Below are positions 8,609-17,015 of a stretch of 64,000 bases of DNA, piece after piece. The stretch's first letter is position 1, and the number at the start of each line of letters is the position of its first letter. The stretch comes from Pseudomonadota bacterium (GTDB taxonomy: Bacteria; Pseudomonadota; Alphaproteobacteria; Rhizobiales; Xanthobacteraceae), in assembly GCA_018240595.1 (NCBI GenBank), contig JAFEFL010000063.1:236701-300700 (forward strand), in the 5' to 3' direction. Position numbers and translations under genes: made by a program. The notes beneath the pieces were generated by a model. That model had not been told where the DNA came from. It searched no databases and saw only the letters and a program-made list of their open reading frames with translations.

Positions 8609-8860
8609 ATGCCCTTTCAGGAGCCTCCCAGTCGCGAAACGACAACCCCCTCGCCTTTCCTGATCGGCCGCGACAGCCGCGGCCGCTGGGTCGTCCGCCA
8701 GCAGAACGGCCAATGCGGCGGCCTGTTCGTCGATCGCGCCTCGGCCGTGCGCTTTGCCATGTTCGAGAACGGCCGCCGAGCCGACGGCATCGTCATCGTT
8801 GCCGGCGGCCTCGAGTTCGACGCGCAAGGCGGGGCCGAACCGCACCCGCACGCCGCCTGA
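8609..8860 (+). CDS. Small conserved hypothetical protein
   Basis: This 83-residue protein has a beta-rich core, LIGRDSRGRWVVRQQNG, followed by GGLFVDRASAVRFAMFENG and IVIVAGGLEFD. I recognise this pattern from small proteins of Bradyrhizobium relatives with no known function; it recalls DUF2188-type small domains. A CCAGGAG ribosome binding site precedes ATG 8609. It lies 29 bases before the aldolase gene and may share its transcript. Confidence 0.65.
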   Translation: MPFQEPPSRETTTPSPFLIGRDSRGRWVVRQQNGQCGGLFVDRASAVRFAMFENGRRADGIVIVAGGLEFDAQGGAEPHPHAA

Positions 8861-8889
8861 AGAAGGCGTTCCCCGAACGGAGGTCCGCC

Positions 8890-9864
8890 ATGTCAATGAT
8901 TGGCCGCCACGTGACCCGGCTCACGGGCTTTGCGCCTGCGCTGCCGACATTCTTCACCGCTGACGGCGCCCTCGACGCCGCGAGTTTCGAGCATCTCTGC
9001 CATCGGCAGTTCCGCGGCGGCGCCAGCGCGCTGTTGGTCGGCGGCACAACCGGGGAAGCACCGACGCTCAGCAAGGACGAACACCGCGCGCTGATCGACA
9101 TCGCGGTCCGCGTCACGCACGGGCGTATTCCCGTGATCGCCGGCGCCGGATCGAACTCGACGCAACGCGCCATCGACCTTGCCCGGCAGGCCGAGGCGGC
9201 GGGCGCCGACGCCATCCTGTCGGTCGTGCCCTATTACAACCGGCCGACGCAGCGCGGTCTCGTCGCACATTTCGACGCCATCCGCCGCGCCACCGGTCTG
9301 CCGATCGTTCTCTATGACGTGCCCAGACGCACCGGCTGCGCACTCAATGACGACACCGTGGTCGAGCTGGCCGGCATGCCGCGCATCATCGGCCTGAAGG
9401 ATGCGACCGGCGACGCCGGCCGTCCGGCGCGGCTGCGACCGCGCGTCGGCGCCGAGTTCAGACTACTGTCGGGCGACGATGCGACGGCGATGGGCTTCAT
9501 CGCGCAAGGCGGCAATGGCTGCATCTCGGTGACGTCGAACGTGGCGCCCGGGCTCGCCCGAGAACTGTACCTCGGTCATGTCACGCGCCAGAGCGCGGCG
9601 CGGCAGCGTCAACTTGCAACCGCATTCGCGCAACTCACCGCCGCGCTGTTCCGCGAAACCAACCCGGCTCCGGTCAAATATGCCTTGAGCCTCCTCGTCG
9701 CTTCGATGTCGCCGTCGGTGCGGTTGCCGCTGGTGCCGGCCGGCCCGCAGACCCAGGCCGCCATCGCCGAGGCGCTCGATCATCTCGCCGAGTATTATCC
9801 TCGCTATCTGGTCGATAGGCCGGCCCTGCTCGACGGCCGGCAGCGCTTGGCGCAGGCGATCTAG
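8890..9864 (+). CDS. dapA: 4-Hydroxy-tetrahydrodipicolinate synthase family (DapA)
   Basis: This 324-residue TIM-barrel protein belongs to the DapA/NAL class I aldolase family, which condenses pyruvate through a Schiff-base lysine. The lysine is Lys170 in IGLKDATGD. The catalytic tyrosine is Tyr142 in VLYDVPRRTG, and that motif also supplies the arginine that reads the semialdehyde carboxylate. The GGTTGE pyruvate loop is present near residue 50, and PYYNRP completes the tyrosine relay. These residues fit true lysine biosynthesis, but a second, catabolic DapA-like copy is common in this group, so the pathway is not certain. ATG 8890 follows CGGAGG. The stop overlaps the convergent corA stop in one CTAG. 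Confidence 0.85.
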   Translation: MSMIGRHVTRLTGFAPALPTFFTADGALDAASFEHLCHRQFRGGASALLVGGTTGEAPTLSKDEHRALIDIAVRVTHGRIPVIAGAGSNSTQRAIDLARQAEAAGADAILSVVPYYNRPTQRGLVAHFDAIRRATGLPIVLYDVPRRTGCALNDDTVVELAGMPRIIGLKDATGDAGRPARLRPRVGAEFRLLSGDDATAMGFIAQGGNGCISVTSNVAPGLARELYLGHVTRQSAARQRQLATAFAQLTAALFRETNPAPVKYALSLLVASMSPSVRLPLVPAGPQTQAAIAEALDHLAEYYPRYLVDRPALLDGRQRLAQAI

Positions 9865-10893
9865 AGCCAGCCGTTCTTCCTGAACTTGAAGAACAGCACC
9901 GAGCAGGCCCCGGCGATCAGCGCGATCACGCCGTAATAGCCGTAACGCCAGTCGAGCTCCGGCATGTACTTGAAGTTCATGCCGTAGATGCCGGCAACGG
10001 CCGTCGGCACCGCGAGGATCGCCGCCCAGGCGGCGAGCCGCCGCGCCACGTCGGTCTGCTGCGCCTGGCCGGCCATCATGTTGGCTTCAAAGACGAAGGC
10101 GAGGATCTCGCGCAGCGAGTCGATGTCTTCCTCGGCGCGCTTGGCATGGTCGAGCACGTCGCGGAACAGGGGCTTCATCTCCTTGTCCAGTGCGATCAGG
10201 TCGGAGTGCTGCAGGCGTTTGCACACTTCGCTGACGGGGCCGACGGCGCGGCGCATGCGCAAGAGATCGCGCCGCAGCCGGTAGAGATCGTCGAAATGAT
10301 GCCGGGCGCGCGACCGCTTCAGCACGTCCTCTTCCAGCTCATCGACCTCGGCTTGGATGGCGTCGATGACCGGCCGATAATTATCGACGATGAAATCGAG
10401 AATGGCATAGAGGATGTAGTCCTCGCCGAGAGCGAGCGATCCCGGGCACGACTCGCAGCGTTCGCGCACCTTGGTGTACGGGGTCGAGGCGCCGTGGCGG
10501 ACCGACAGCACGAAGCCGTGCCCGACGAACAGATGCGTTTCGCCGAAGGCGATGCGCTCGCCCTCCATCTGCGCGGTGCGCGCGACGATAAAGAGCGCGT
10601 CGCCGTATTGTTCGACTTTCAGTTGCTGATGCGCGTTGGCGGCATCCTCGATCGCCAGCGGATGAAGATTGAGCTGCCCGGCGACGCGCTCGAGCAACTC
10701 CGTGCTCGGCTCATGCAGGCCGCATCCAGACCACATGGCCCTGCTTCTTGGCCCAAGCGCCGGCCTCGTCCACCGAAATGTCGGCGACCCGGCGGCCCTT
10801 GGCGTACACGCTCGCCGCCACGACGCCGGGTTCTTGAGTGGCCGGCTTTACCGGTCGTTCGATGTTCGGAAAGGCGGTTACGTTCACCGGCAT
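9861..10893 (-). pseudogene. corA: CorA-family Mg2+/Co2+ transporter with a frameshift
   Basis: The gene encodes a CorA-type magnesium channel: a cytoplasmic helical domain, two C-terminal membrane helices and the pore motif YGMNF near the end. It is split into two frames. The first, starting at ATG 10893, gives MPVNVTAFPNIERP through GHVVWM and then runs into a stop. The rest, from GLHEPSTELL to the C terminus KFRKNGWL, lies one frame over. Removing a single base near 10722 joins them into about 343 codons, the expected length. An internal start could still make a 291-residue product beginning at 10736, lacking about 55 residues. It is either a recent inactivation or a sequencing error. Confidence 0.8.
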
Positions 10894-10958
10894 TCACCTG
10901 TTCGCATGCCGGATACCAAGCGGCCGCGTCGCGGAAGGTTCCGGTCTTGATGCGGCCT

Positions 10959-11390
10959 TTACGCCAATCCTTTCCAGAGGTTGCGCGGCGTCCGGACAGC
11001 CGGGGCGCCGGCCGGCGTTTCGCCGCGAAGACCGGTCGCGGCCTCGAGCACGGCGCGCAGCCGCCGGTCGTCGATGAAAGCGAAATACCTCCGCAACGCC
11101 GCATCGCGCGCGGCGTGGTCGGGACCGGCGATGGCGTCGCAGAGACTGACGCTGGTGCGCACGAAGAACGAAAACGAAGGGTCGTGGCTGTCGGCGTTGC
11201 TGCGGTCGATGGCCCTGGCCGCCTCGATGACGCACAGGCGATCGGCGGCCTCGCGCGTGACCGCGAAGCGGAGCACGGTCAGCAGCCAAGCTCTGACCTT
11301 GCGGCCGGCCTCTTCGTCATGTCCGAGCGCCTGATGGTCCGGCGGCACGCGATGCAACGCCGGGCGGGCAAAAGGCTCAGGAGACGACAT
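10959..11390 (-). CDS. Hypothetical protein, helical
   Basis: This 143-residue protein is not recognised with certainty. It looks alpha-helical, with VRAWLLTVLRFAVTREAAD, a FFVRTSVSLCDAI segment and a DDRRLRAVLEAATGL tail. The codon pattern is normal for the region, and similar small proteins occur in Bradyrhizobium relatives. It begins 358 bases from the carB start on the opposite strand, so the two may share a divergent promoter region. No function is inferred. Confidence 0.55.
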   Translation of the reverse strand: MSSPEPFARPALHRVPPDHQALGHDEEAGRKVRAWLLTVLRFAVTREAADRLCVIEAARAIDRSNADSHDPSFSFFVRTSVSLCDAIAGPDHAARDAALRRYFAFIDDRRLRAVLEAATGLRGETPAGAPAVRTPRNLWKGLA

Positions 11391-11650
11391 GCGGCCACGA
11401 TGCCGCGGCGTTGCGTATGGATTCCATATGGAATGACCCGAGCCCCGATAAGCCCGGTGTAAAGGCGGGCCAGGGCTTAGAGGCTAAAATTCGTGCCAAA
11501 GTTTCGCCAAACCGGCCCCCGATCAACGGCATGCCGGCCCCGGGGCGGCGGGGAATTGGCTGTGGCCGGAGCGGCTCTAAAGGCTTCCCCCCTCGTCGAT
11601 TCTGGTTTAACACCCCGGCGCGGCCCCGTTGCCGCCCATCTGCAAGATTT

Positions 11651-11716
11651 GCGCTTTCCGGCCGGCTGACCGGGTCTCTCTCAGCCAGAAAGCGCGCGAA
11701 AGCGCGCCCTTTTTTT
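11651..11716 (+). promoter_or_regulatory. Terminator/attenuator-like hairpin in the carB leader
   Basis: In the 358-base gene-free stretch 11391-11748, an intrinsic-terminator structure lies just before carB: GCGCGC (11692-11697), GAAA loop, GCGCGC (11702-11707), CC, then seven T (11710-11716), ending 32 bases before the ATG at 11749. Upstream, GCGCTTT at 11651-11657 can pair with AAAGCGC at 11689-11695, which would break the terminator stem, so alternative folds are possible. The rest of the leader holds a perfect 14-base palindrome, ATTCCATATGGAAT, at 11421-11434. No convincing leader peptide was found. Function as an attenuator is inference. Confidence 0.55.
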
Positions 11717-11748
11717 GTGCCCAGTTTCCGGGAGCCCGATACTTCCGA

Positions 11749-14700
11749 ATGCCCAAACGCACCGACATCAAGACCGTGATGATCATCGGCGCCGGGCCGA
11801 TCGTGATCGGCCAGGCCTGTGAATTCGACTATTCCGGCACCCAGGCGTGCAAGGCGCTTAAGGAAGAGGGCTACCGCGTCGTCCTGGTGAACTCGAACCC
11901 GGCGACGATCATGACGGATCCCGATCTCGCCGACGCCACCTATGTCGAGCCGATCACCCCGGAAATCGTCGCCAAGATCATCGAGAAGGAGCGCAACGTC
12001 CTGCCCGGCGGCTTCGCGCTGCTGCCGACCATGGGCGGCCAGACCGCGCTGAACTGTGCGCTGTCGCTGCGCCGGCTCGGCACGCTCGACAAGTTCGACG
12101 TGCAGATGATCGGCGCCACCGCCGACGCCATCGACAAGGCCGAGGACCGCGCGCTGTTCCGCGAAGCCATGACCAAGATCGGCCTGGAGACGCCGCGCTC
12201 CAAGCTCGCCAACGCCTCCGAGCTCAAGCGCCAGGACCGCGAGAAGTACAAGGCCGAGCGCGACCAGATTGCCGGCCGCGACGTTTCCGCCGACGAGAAG
12301 CAGCGCCTCATCGCCGACTTCGAACTCGCCTGGAAGAAGGGCGAGCCGGAGCGCGCCGAGCGCTATCAGTCGCAGGCGCTGATCGAGGCCTTGCAGGCGC
12401 TCGACTATGTCGGCCTGCCCGCCATCATCCGCCCGTCCTTCACGCTCGGCGGCACCGGCGGCGGCATCGCCTACAACAAGGCCGAGTTCCTCGAGATCGT
12501 CGAGCGCGGCCTCGACGCTTCGCCGACCAACGAAGTGCTGATCGAAGAATCGGTTCTCGGCTGGAAGGAATTCGAGATGGAAGTGGTCCGCGACAAGGCG
12601 GACAACTGCATCATCATCTGCTCCATCGAGAACGTCGATCCGATGGGCGTGCACACCGGCGACTCGATCACCATCGCGCCGGCGCTGACGCTGACCGATA
12701 AAGAATATCAGATCATGCGCGACGCCTCGATCGCGGTGCTGCGCGAGATCGGCGTGGAGACCGGCGGCTCGAACGTGCAGTTCGCCGTCAACCCCGCGGA
12801 CGGCCGGCTCGTCGTCATCGAAATGAACCCGCGCGTGTCGCGATCTTCGGCGCTGGCATCGAAGGCGACCGGCTTCCCGATCGCCAAGGTCGCGGCCAAG
12901 CTCGCCGTCGGCTACACGCTCGACGAGATTGCCAACGATATCACCGGCGGCGCGACGCCGGCGTCGTTCGAGCCGACCATCGACTACATCGTCACCAAGA
13001 TCCCGCGCTTCGCCTTCGAGAAATTCCCTGGCGCCTCGCCGGTGCTGACCACGTCAATGAAGTCGGTCGGCGAAGCGATGGCGATCGGCCGCACCTTCCA
13101 GGAATCGCTGCAGAAGGCGCTGCGCTCGCTGGAGACCGGCCTGACCGGCCTCGACGAGATTCCGATCGACGGCTACGACGCCGGCAAAGGTCCCGACGAC
13201 GCCGACAACAAGGCGGCGATCCGCGCCGCGCTCGGCACGCCGACGCCGGACCGCTTGCTCAAGGTGGCGCAGGCGATGCGCCTCGGCGCCAGCGACGACC
13301 TCATTTACAATGCCTGCAAGATCGACCCGTGGTTCCTCCGCGAACTGCGCGGCATCGTCGAGGCCGAGGCCGAGATCGCGGCCAAGGGCCTGCCGCCGAC
13401 CGCCGGTGCGTTCCGCCGGCTCAAGGCGATGGGCTTCTCCGACAAGCGTCTCGGCAAGCTGACCGGCACGACCGACGATGCCGTTGCCGCCGCGCGGCGT
13501 AAACTCGATGTGCACCCCGTCTACAAGCGCATCGACACCTGCGCCGCCGAGTTCGCCTCGCCGACCGCCTATATGTACTCGACCTATGAGACCGCCTTCG
13601 CCGGCCAGATGGCCAACGAAGCGCGGCCGTCGGACCGCAAGAAAGTCGTCATCCTCGGCGGCGGTCCAAACCGCATCGGCCAGGGTATCGAATTCGACTA
13701 CTGCTGCTGCCACGCCTGCTTCGCGCTCAAGGATGCCGGCTACGAGACCATCATGGTCAACTGCAATCCGGAAACGGTGTCGACCGACTACGACACTTCG
13801 GACCGGCTGTATTTCGAGCCGCTGACGCCGGAAGACGTCATCGAGATCATCAACGTCGAGCGCTCCAAGGGCACGCTGCACGGCGTCATCGTTCAGTTCG
13901 GCGGCCAGACGCCGCTGAAGCTCGCCAGCGCGCTGGAGAAGGCCAATGTGCCGATCCTCGGCACGTCGCCGGACGCCATCGACCTCGCCGAGGATCGCGA
14001 CCGCTTCAAGAAGCTCATCGACAAACTGAAGATCCGCCAGCCGGCGAACGGCATCGCCACCTCGCCGGCCGCCGTGCGCGAGGTCGCCGACAAGATCGGC
14101 TATCCGGTTGTGATCCGCCCGTCGAACGTGCTCGGCGGCCGCGGCATGGAGATCGTACGCGACGGCGCGCACGCCGATCGCTACGTCCAGCGCCTCGCCG
14201 CCACGCTCGACAAGCCGTCCGAACTGATCGTCTCGGACAAGAGCCCGCTGCTGATCGACAGCTATCTGACCGACGCCACCGAAGTCGATGTCGACTGTCT
14301 TTCCGACGGCAAGGACACCTACATCGCCGGCATCATGGAGCACATCGAGGAAGCCGGCATTCACTCGGGCGATAGCGCCTGCGCGCTGCCGCCGCACTCG
14401 CTGTCAAAAGACATTCTCGCCGAACTCGAGCGGCAGACCCGGGAACTGGCGCTCGCGCTCAACGTTGGCGGCCTGATGAACGTGCAGTACGCCATCAAGG
14501 ATGGCGACATTTATGTGCTCGAAGTGAACCCGCGCGCCTCGCGCACGGTTCCCTTCGTCGCCAAGGTGATCGGCCTGCCGGTCGCCAAGATCGCGTCGCG
14601 CATCATGGCCGGCGAGAGCCTCGCCAGCTTCAAGCTCAAGCCGGCGACCTACAAGCATCGCGCCGTCAAGGAAGCGGTGTTCCCGTTCGCGCGGTTCCCC

Positions 14701-15225
14701 GGCGTCGATACCGTGCTCGGGCCGGAAATGAAATCGACCGGCGAAGTCATGGGCCTCGACATGACGTTCGAGACCGCCTTCGCCAAGAGCCAGATCGGCG
14801 GCGGCACCATTCTGCCTCGGTCGGGCACGGTGTTCGTCTCGGTGCGCGACGACGACAAGCCGCGCATCCTGCCCTCGATCAAGCTGCTGACCTCGCTCGG
14901 CTTCAAATGCATCGCCACGTCCGGAACCCAGCGCTATCTGGCCGAGCACGGCGTCGAAGCGGCGAAAATCAACAAGGTGCTGGAAGGCCGGCCGCATATC
15001 GTCGACGCAATCAAAAACGGCGGCGTGCAACTGGTGTTCAATACGACCGAGGGCGCGGCGGCGCTGGCCGACAGCCGGTCCCTGCGCCATGCCGCCCTCT
15101 TGCATAAAGTGCCGTACTACACCACTCTTTCAGGTGCCGTCGCGGCTGCGCAAGGCATAAAGGCCTATCTCGGGGGCGACCTCGAGGTCCGCGCGCTGCA
15201 AAGCTATTTTACCGGGCGAGGCTAG
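11749..15225 (+). CDS. carB: Carbamoyl-phosphate synthase large subunit
   Basis: This 1,158-residue enzyme makes carbamoyl phosphate from bicarbonate, ammonia and two ATP, with CarA. Both homologous halves are present, each opening with the nucleotide-binding motif: IIGAGPIVIGQACEFDYSG near residue 9 and ILGGGPNRIGQGIEFDYCC near residue 630. The ATP-grasp cores have GGTGGGIAYN and LGGRGMEIV. A C-terminal MGS-like allosteric domain occupies about the last 150 residues (SVRDDDKPRILP onward). The protein is about 85 residues longer than the E. coli enzyme because of a charged insertion around residues 155-210 in the first half, as in other rhizobial CarB proteins. ATG 11749 (MPKRTDIK) is the family start. 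Confidence 0.98.
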   Translation: MPKRTDIKTVMIIGAGPIVIGQACEFDYSGTQACKALKEEGYRVVLVNSNPATIMTDPDLADATYVEPITPEIVAKIIEKERNVLPGGFALLPTMGGQTALNCALSLRRLGTLDKFDVQMIGATADAIDKAEDRALFREAMTKIGLETPRSKLANASELKRQDREKYKAERDQIAGRDVSADEKQRLIADFELAWKKGEPERAERYQSQALIEALQALDYVGLPAIIRPSFTLGGTGGGIAYNKAEFLEIVERGLDASPTNEVLIEESVLGWKEFEMEVVRDKADNCIIICSIENVDPMGVHTGDSITIAPALTLTDKEYQIMRDASIAVLREIGVETGGSNVQFAVNPADGRLVVIEMNPRVSRSSALASKATGFPIAKVAAKLAVGYTLDEIANDITGGATPASFEPTIDYIVTKIPRFAFEKFPGASPVLTTSMKSVGEAMAIGRTFQESLQKALRSLETGLTGLDEIPIDGYDAGKGPDDADNKAAIRAALGTPTPDRLLKVAQAMRLGASDDLIYNACKIDPWFLRELRGIVEAEAEIAAKGLPPTAGAFRRLKAMGFSDKRLGKLTGTTDDAVAAARRKLDVHPVYKRIDTCAAEFASPTAYMYSTYETAFAGQMANEARPSDRKKVVILGGGPNRIGQGIEFDYCCCHACFALKDAGYETIMVNCNPETVSTDYDTSDRLYFEPLTPEDVIEIINVERSKGTLHGVIVQFGGQTPLKLASALEKANVPILGTSPDAIDLAEDRDRFKKLIDKLKIRQPANGIATSPAAVREVADKIGYPVVIRPSNVLGGRGMEIVRDGAHADRYVQRLAATLDKPSELIVSDKSPLLIDSYLTDATEVDVDCLSDGKDTYIAGIMEHIEEAGIHSGDSACALPPHSLSKDILAELERQTRELALALNVGGLMNVQYAIKDGDIYVLEVNPRASRTVPFVAKVIGLPVAKIASRIMAGESLASFKLKPATYKHRAVKEAVFPFARFPGVDTVLGPEMKSTGEVMGLDMTFETAFAKSQIGGGTILPRSGTVFVSVRDDDKPRILPSIKLLTSLGFKCIATSGTQRYLAEHGVEAAKINKVLEGRPHIVDAIKNGGVQLVFNTTEGAAALADSRSLRHAALLHKVPYYTTLSGAVAAAQGIKAYLGGDLEVRALQSYFTGRG

Positions 15226-15501
15226 ATCCGGCCTCTCTGGCAGGCGGCACGTGTAAGGCCGGCAAATCCGACGGTCGCGGGTGGAGCGTCAAAGCTCGCC
15301 GCGGCTGGTCAGTGTTTTGACCGGTTGAGGTTTCAAGGGGGACTCCGGAACGGGATACCGTGGCCGGAGTCCAACTACGATTGGCGAGCGTTGGTTCGAG
15401 CAACTGGCCTGGCCCATGAGGGGCGGCCGTTTTGGATGGAAAGACTTGGCGGCGCGGGCGCTCAACAGGAGCGACGCTGGCCGTCAGGAGGAGAAGAGAC
15501 G

Positions 15502-15975
15502 ATGGACAAGATTCCGATGACCGCCGCGGGCTATTCCGTGCTGGAGCAAGAGCTCAAGCACCGCCAGTCGGTCGAGCGCCCGCGCATCATCCAGCAGATC
15601 ACCGAGGCGCGCTCTCATGGCGACCTGTCGGAGAACGCCGAGTATCACGCCGCCAAGGAACAGCAGTCGCTGAACGAGGGCGCGATCGCCGAGCTCGAAG
15701 ACAAGCTGGCGCGCGCCGACGTCATCGACGTGTCGAAACTGTCGGGCGACACCATCACCTTCGGCGCCACCGTGACTTTGATCGATGAGGACACCGACGA
15801 GAAGAAGGTGTGGCAGATCGTCGGCGAGCCGGAAGCCAACGCCAAGGCCGGCAAGATCTCGGTTACCTCGCCGATGGCGAAGGCGCTGATCGGCAAATCG
15901 AAGGGCGCATCGATCGAAGTCAACGCTCCCGGCGGCGCCAAGGGCTACGAGATCAAGAAGGTGGAGTGGAAGTAA
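15502..15975 (+). CDS. greA: Transcription elongation factor GreA
   Basis: This 157-residue factor rescues backtracked RNA polymerase by stimulating transcript cleavage. The N-terminal coiled coil has the acidic tip region in ITEARSHGDLSENAEYHAAK, with the key acidic residues present. The C-terminal FKBP-like domain carries GATVTLIDEDTDE and SVTSPMAKALIGKSKG. A strong AGGAGGAG ribosome binding site precedes ATG 15502. The 276 bases between carB and greA hold no gene or clear terminator that I can see, so readthrough from carB is possible. A strong hairpin terminator follows. Confidence 0.97.
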   Translation: MDKIPMTAAGYSVLEQELKHRQSVERPRIIQQITEARSHGDLSENAEYHAAKEQQSLNEGAIAELEDKLARADVIDVSKLSGDTITFGATVTLIDEDTDEKKVWQIVGEPEANAKAGKISVTSPMAKALIGKSKGASIEVNAPGGAKGYEIKKVEWK

Positions 15976-16004
15976 GCCGCTCGCTCGCACCGCGACCAGA
16001 GAAC

Positions 16005-16031
16005 AAATGGCCGGGCATCGCCCGGCCATTT
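16005..16031 (+). terminator. Rho-independent terminator of greA
   Basis: A perfect 12-bp stem, AAATGGCCGGGC (16005-16016) with GCCCGGCCATTT (16020-16031), closes a 3-base loop. The flanking A and T runs let it act in both directions, which suits the convergent gene that follows. Confidence 0.85.
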
Positions 16032-16044
16032 TGCTTGCGCCGCC

Positions 16045-16770
16045 CTATCCCACCTCCTGGAACAGCGAGCCCCAGCCGGTGACGCGCTTCACATCGACAC
16101 CCGCCAGGATGAGGCTTTTCCAGACCACCGTGGCGATGGTGTCGTAGACCGGCAGGCCGGTGGCGCGCTCGAGCTTCTCGGTGAGCGGTGCGGCGCGCAG
16201 ATTGGTGCAGATGATGGCGATGGCTTGCGGCCTGTCCTTCGCCACGGCCAGCGTCATCTCCTCGATCTCTTCGGGCGTCACCTCGGCGAACGAGAAATTG
16301 TCCTGCAGCCGCAGATGGCGCTCGCCGGCGCAGCCGATGCCGATGCTTTCATAGTTCGCGAGGATCTTCTGCTGCACGTCGTCGCGATACGGCGTGACGT
16401 AACCGAGGCGCTCGACGCCCGTCGTTTCCAGGATTTCGTTGAGCGCCAGCATCGACGTTGTCGCCGCGATGCCGGTGGCCGCCGTGATCCGCTCGCACAG
16501 TTTCACGTCGCGCTCGAAGCCGAGCCAGCCCGACGACGTGCCGTTCCACCCGATGCAATTCACCTTGGCATGCGCCAGCAATTCGGCGGCGCGCAGGATT
16601 TCGCTGTCGTCGAACTGCGCCAGCGCGCTGTCGGACAGGGCGATCTCCGTCACCTTGAAGCGCGAAAAATGCGCGGTCACGTCCGGCAGGCCGCCGACCA
16701 TCGCCTGGGTGATCGGTTCGAGCGCCGTGTTCGAGGACGGCGTCAACATGCCCAGCAAGACGCGCTTCAT
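16045..16770 (-). CDS. Asp/Glu racemase superfamily enzyme (maleate isomerase / arylmalonate decarboxylase-like)
   Basis: This 241-residue protein has the two-domain Asp/Glu racemase fold of the maleate isomerase and arylmalonate decarboxylase branch: LGMLTPSSNTALEPIT at the N terminus and DTIATVVWKSLILAGV at the end. Members use two facing cysteines or a single one. Here the first-half catalytic position reads GWNGTSSGW, with Gly in place of Cys, while the second-half cysteine is kept in IAIICTNLRAAPL. That Gly/Cys arrangement is the one found in arylmalonate decarboxylase rather than in racemases. ATG 16770 (MKRVLLGM) fits the family start. The natural substrate is unknown and no pathway partner is adjacent. 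Confidence 0.82.
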   Translation of the reverse strand: MKRVLLGMLTPSSNTALEPITQAMVGGLPDVTAHFSRFKVTEIALSDSALAQFDDSEILRAAELLAHAKVNCIGWNGTSSGWLGFERDVKLCERITAATGIAATTSMLALNEILETTGVERLGYVTPYRDDVQQKILANYESIGIGCAGERHLRLQDNFSFAEVTPEEIEEMTLAVAKDRPQAIAIICTNLRAAPLTEKLERATGLPVYDTIATVVWKSLILAGVDVKRVTGWGSLFQEVG

Positions 16771-17015
16771 GGCGGCACCTTCGGCTGACGGCACGAGAGC
16801 CGACTGAGGTTCCGGTTCATCATGGATCTGCCGGGGGACGATGTCGACGGTCGCTCGCCGGCAGCGGGGATATTGCTCAACAATGATCGGGGCCCACCAT
16901 GGACTTCGCATTTCCCCAGAAACCAATGCAACTACAGTGACTTGTATTATAGTTGCAATTCTAGCAAGAGTTGTGGAGAATTGGAGTTCGCGATACTTGT
17001 TCGAGGGGGACGGAC

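Noticed and set aside
10711..10736. Programmed frameshift in corA
   Set aside because: No slippery heptamer, strong upstream site or downstream structure is evident; a mutation or sequencing error is simpler.
13054..14397. Long minus-strand open frame inside carB and similar long antisense frames elsewhere
   Set aside because: They are antisense shadows of GC-rich genes with strong third-position bias.
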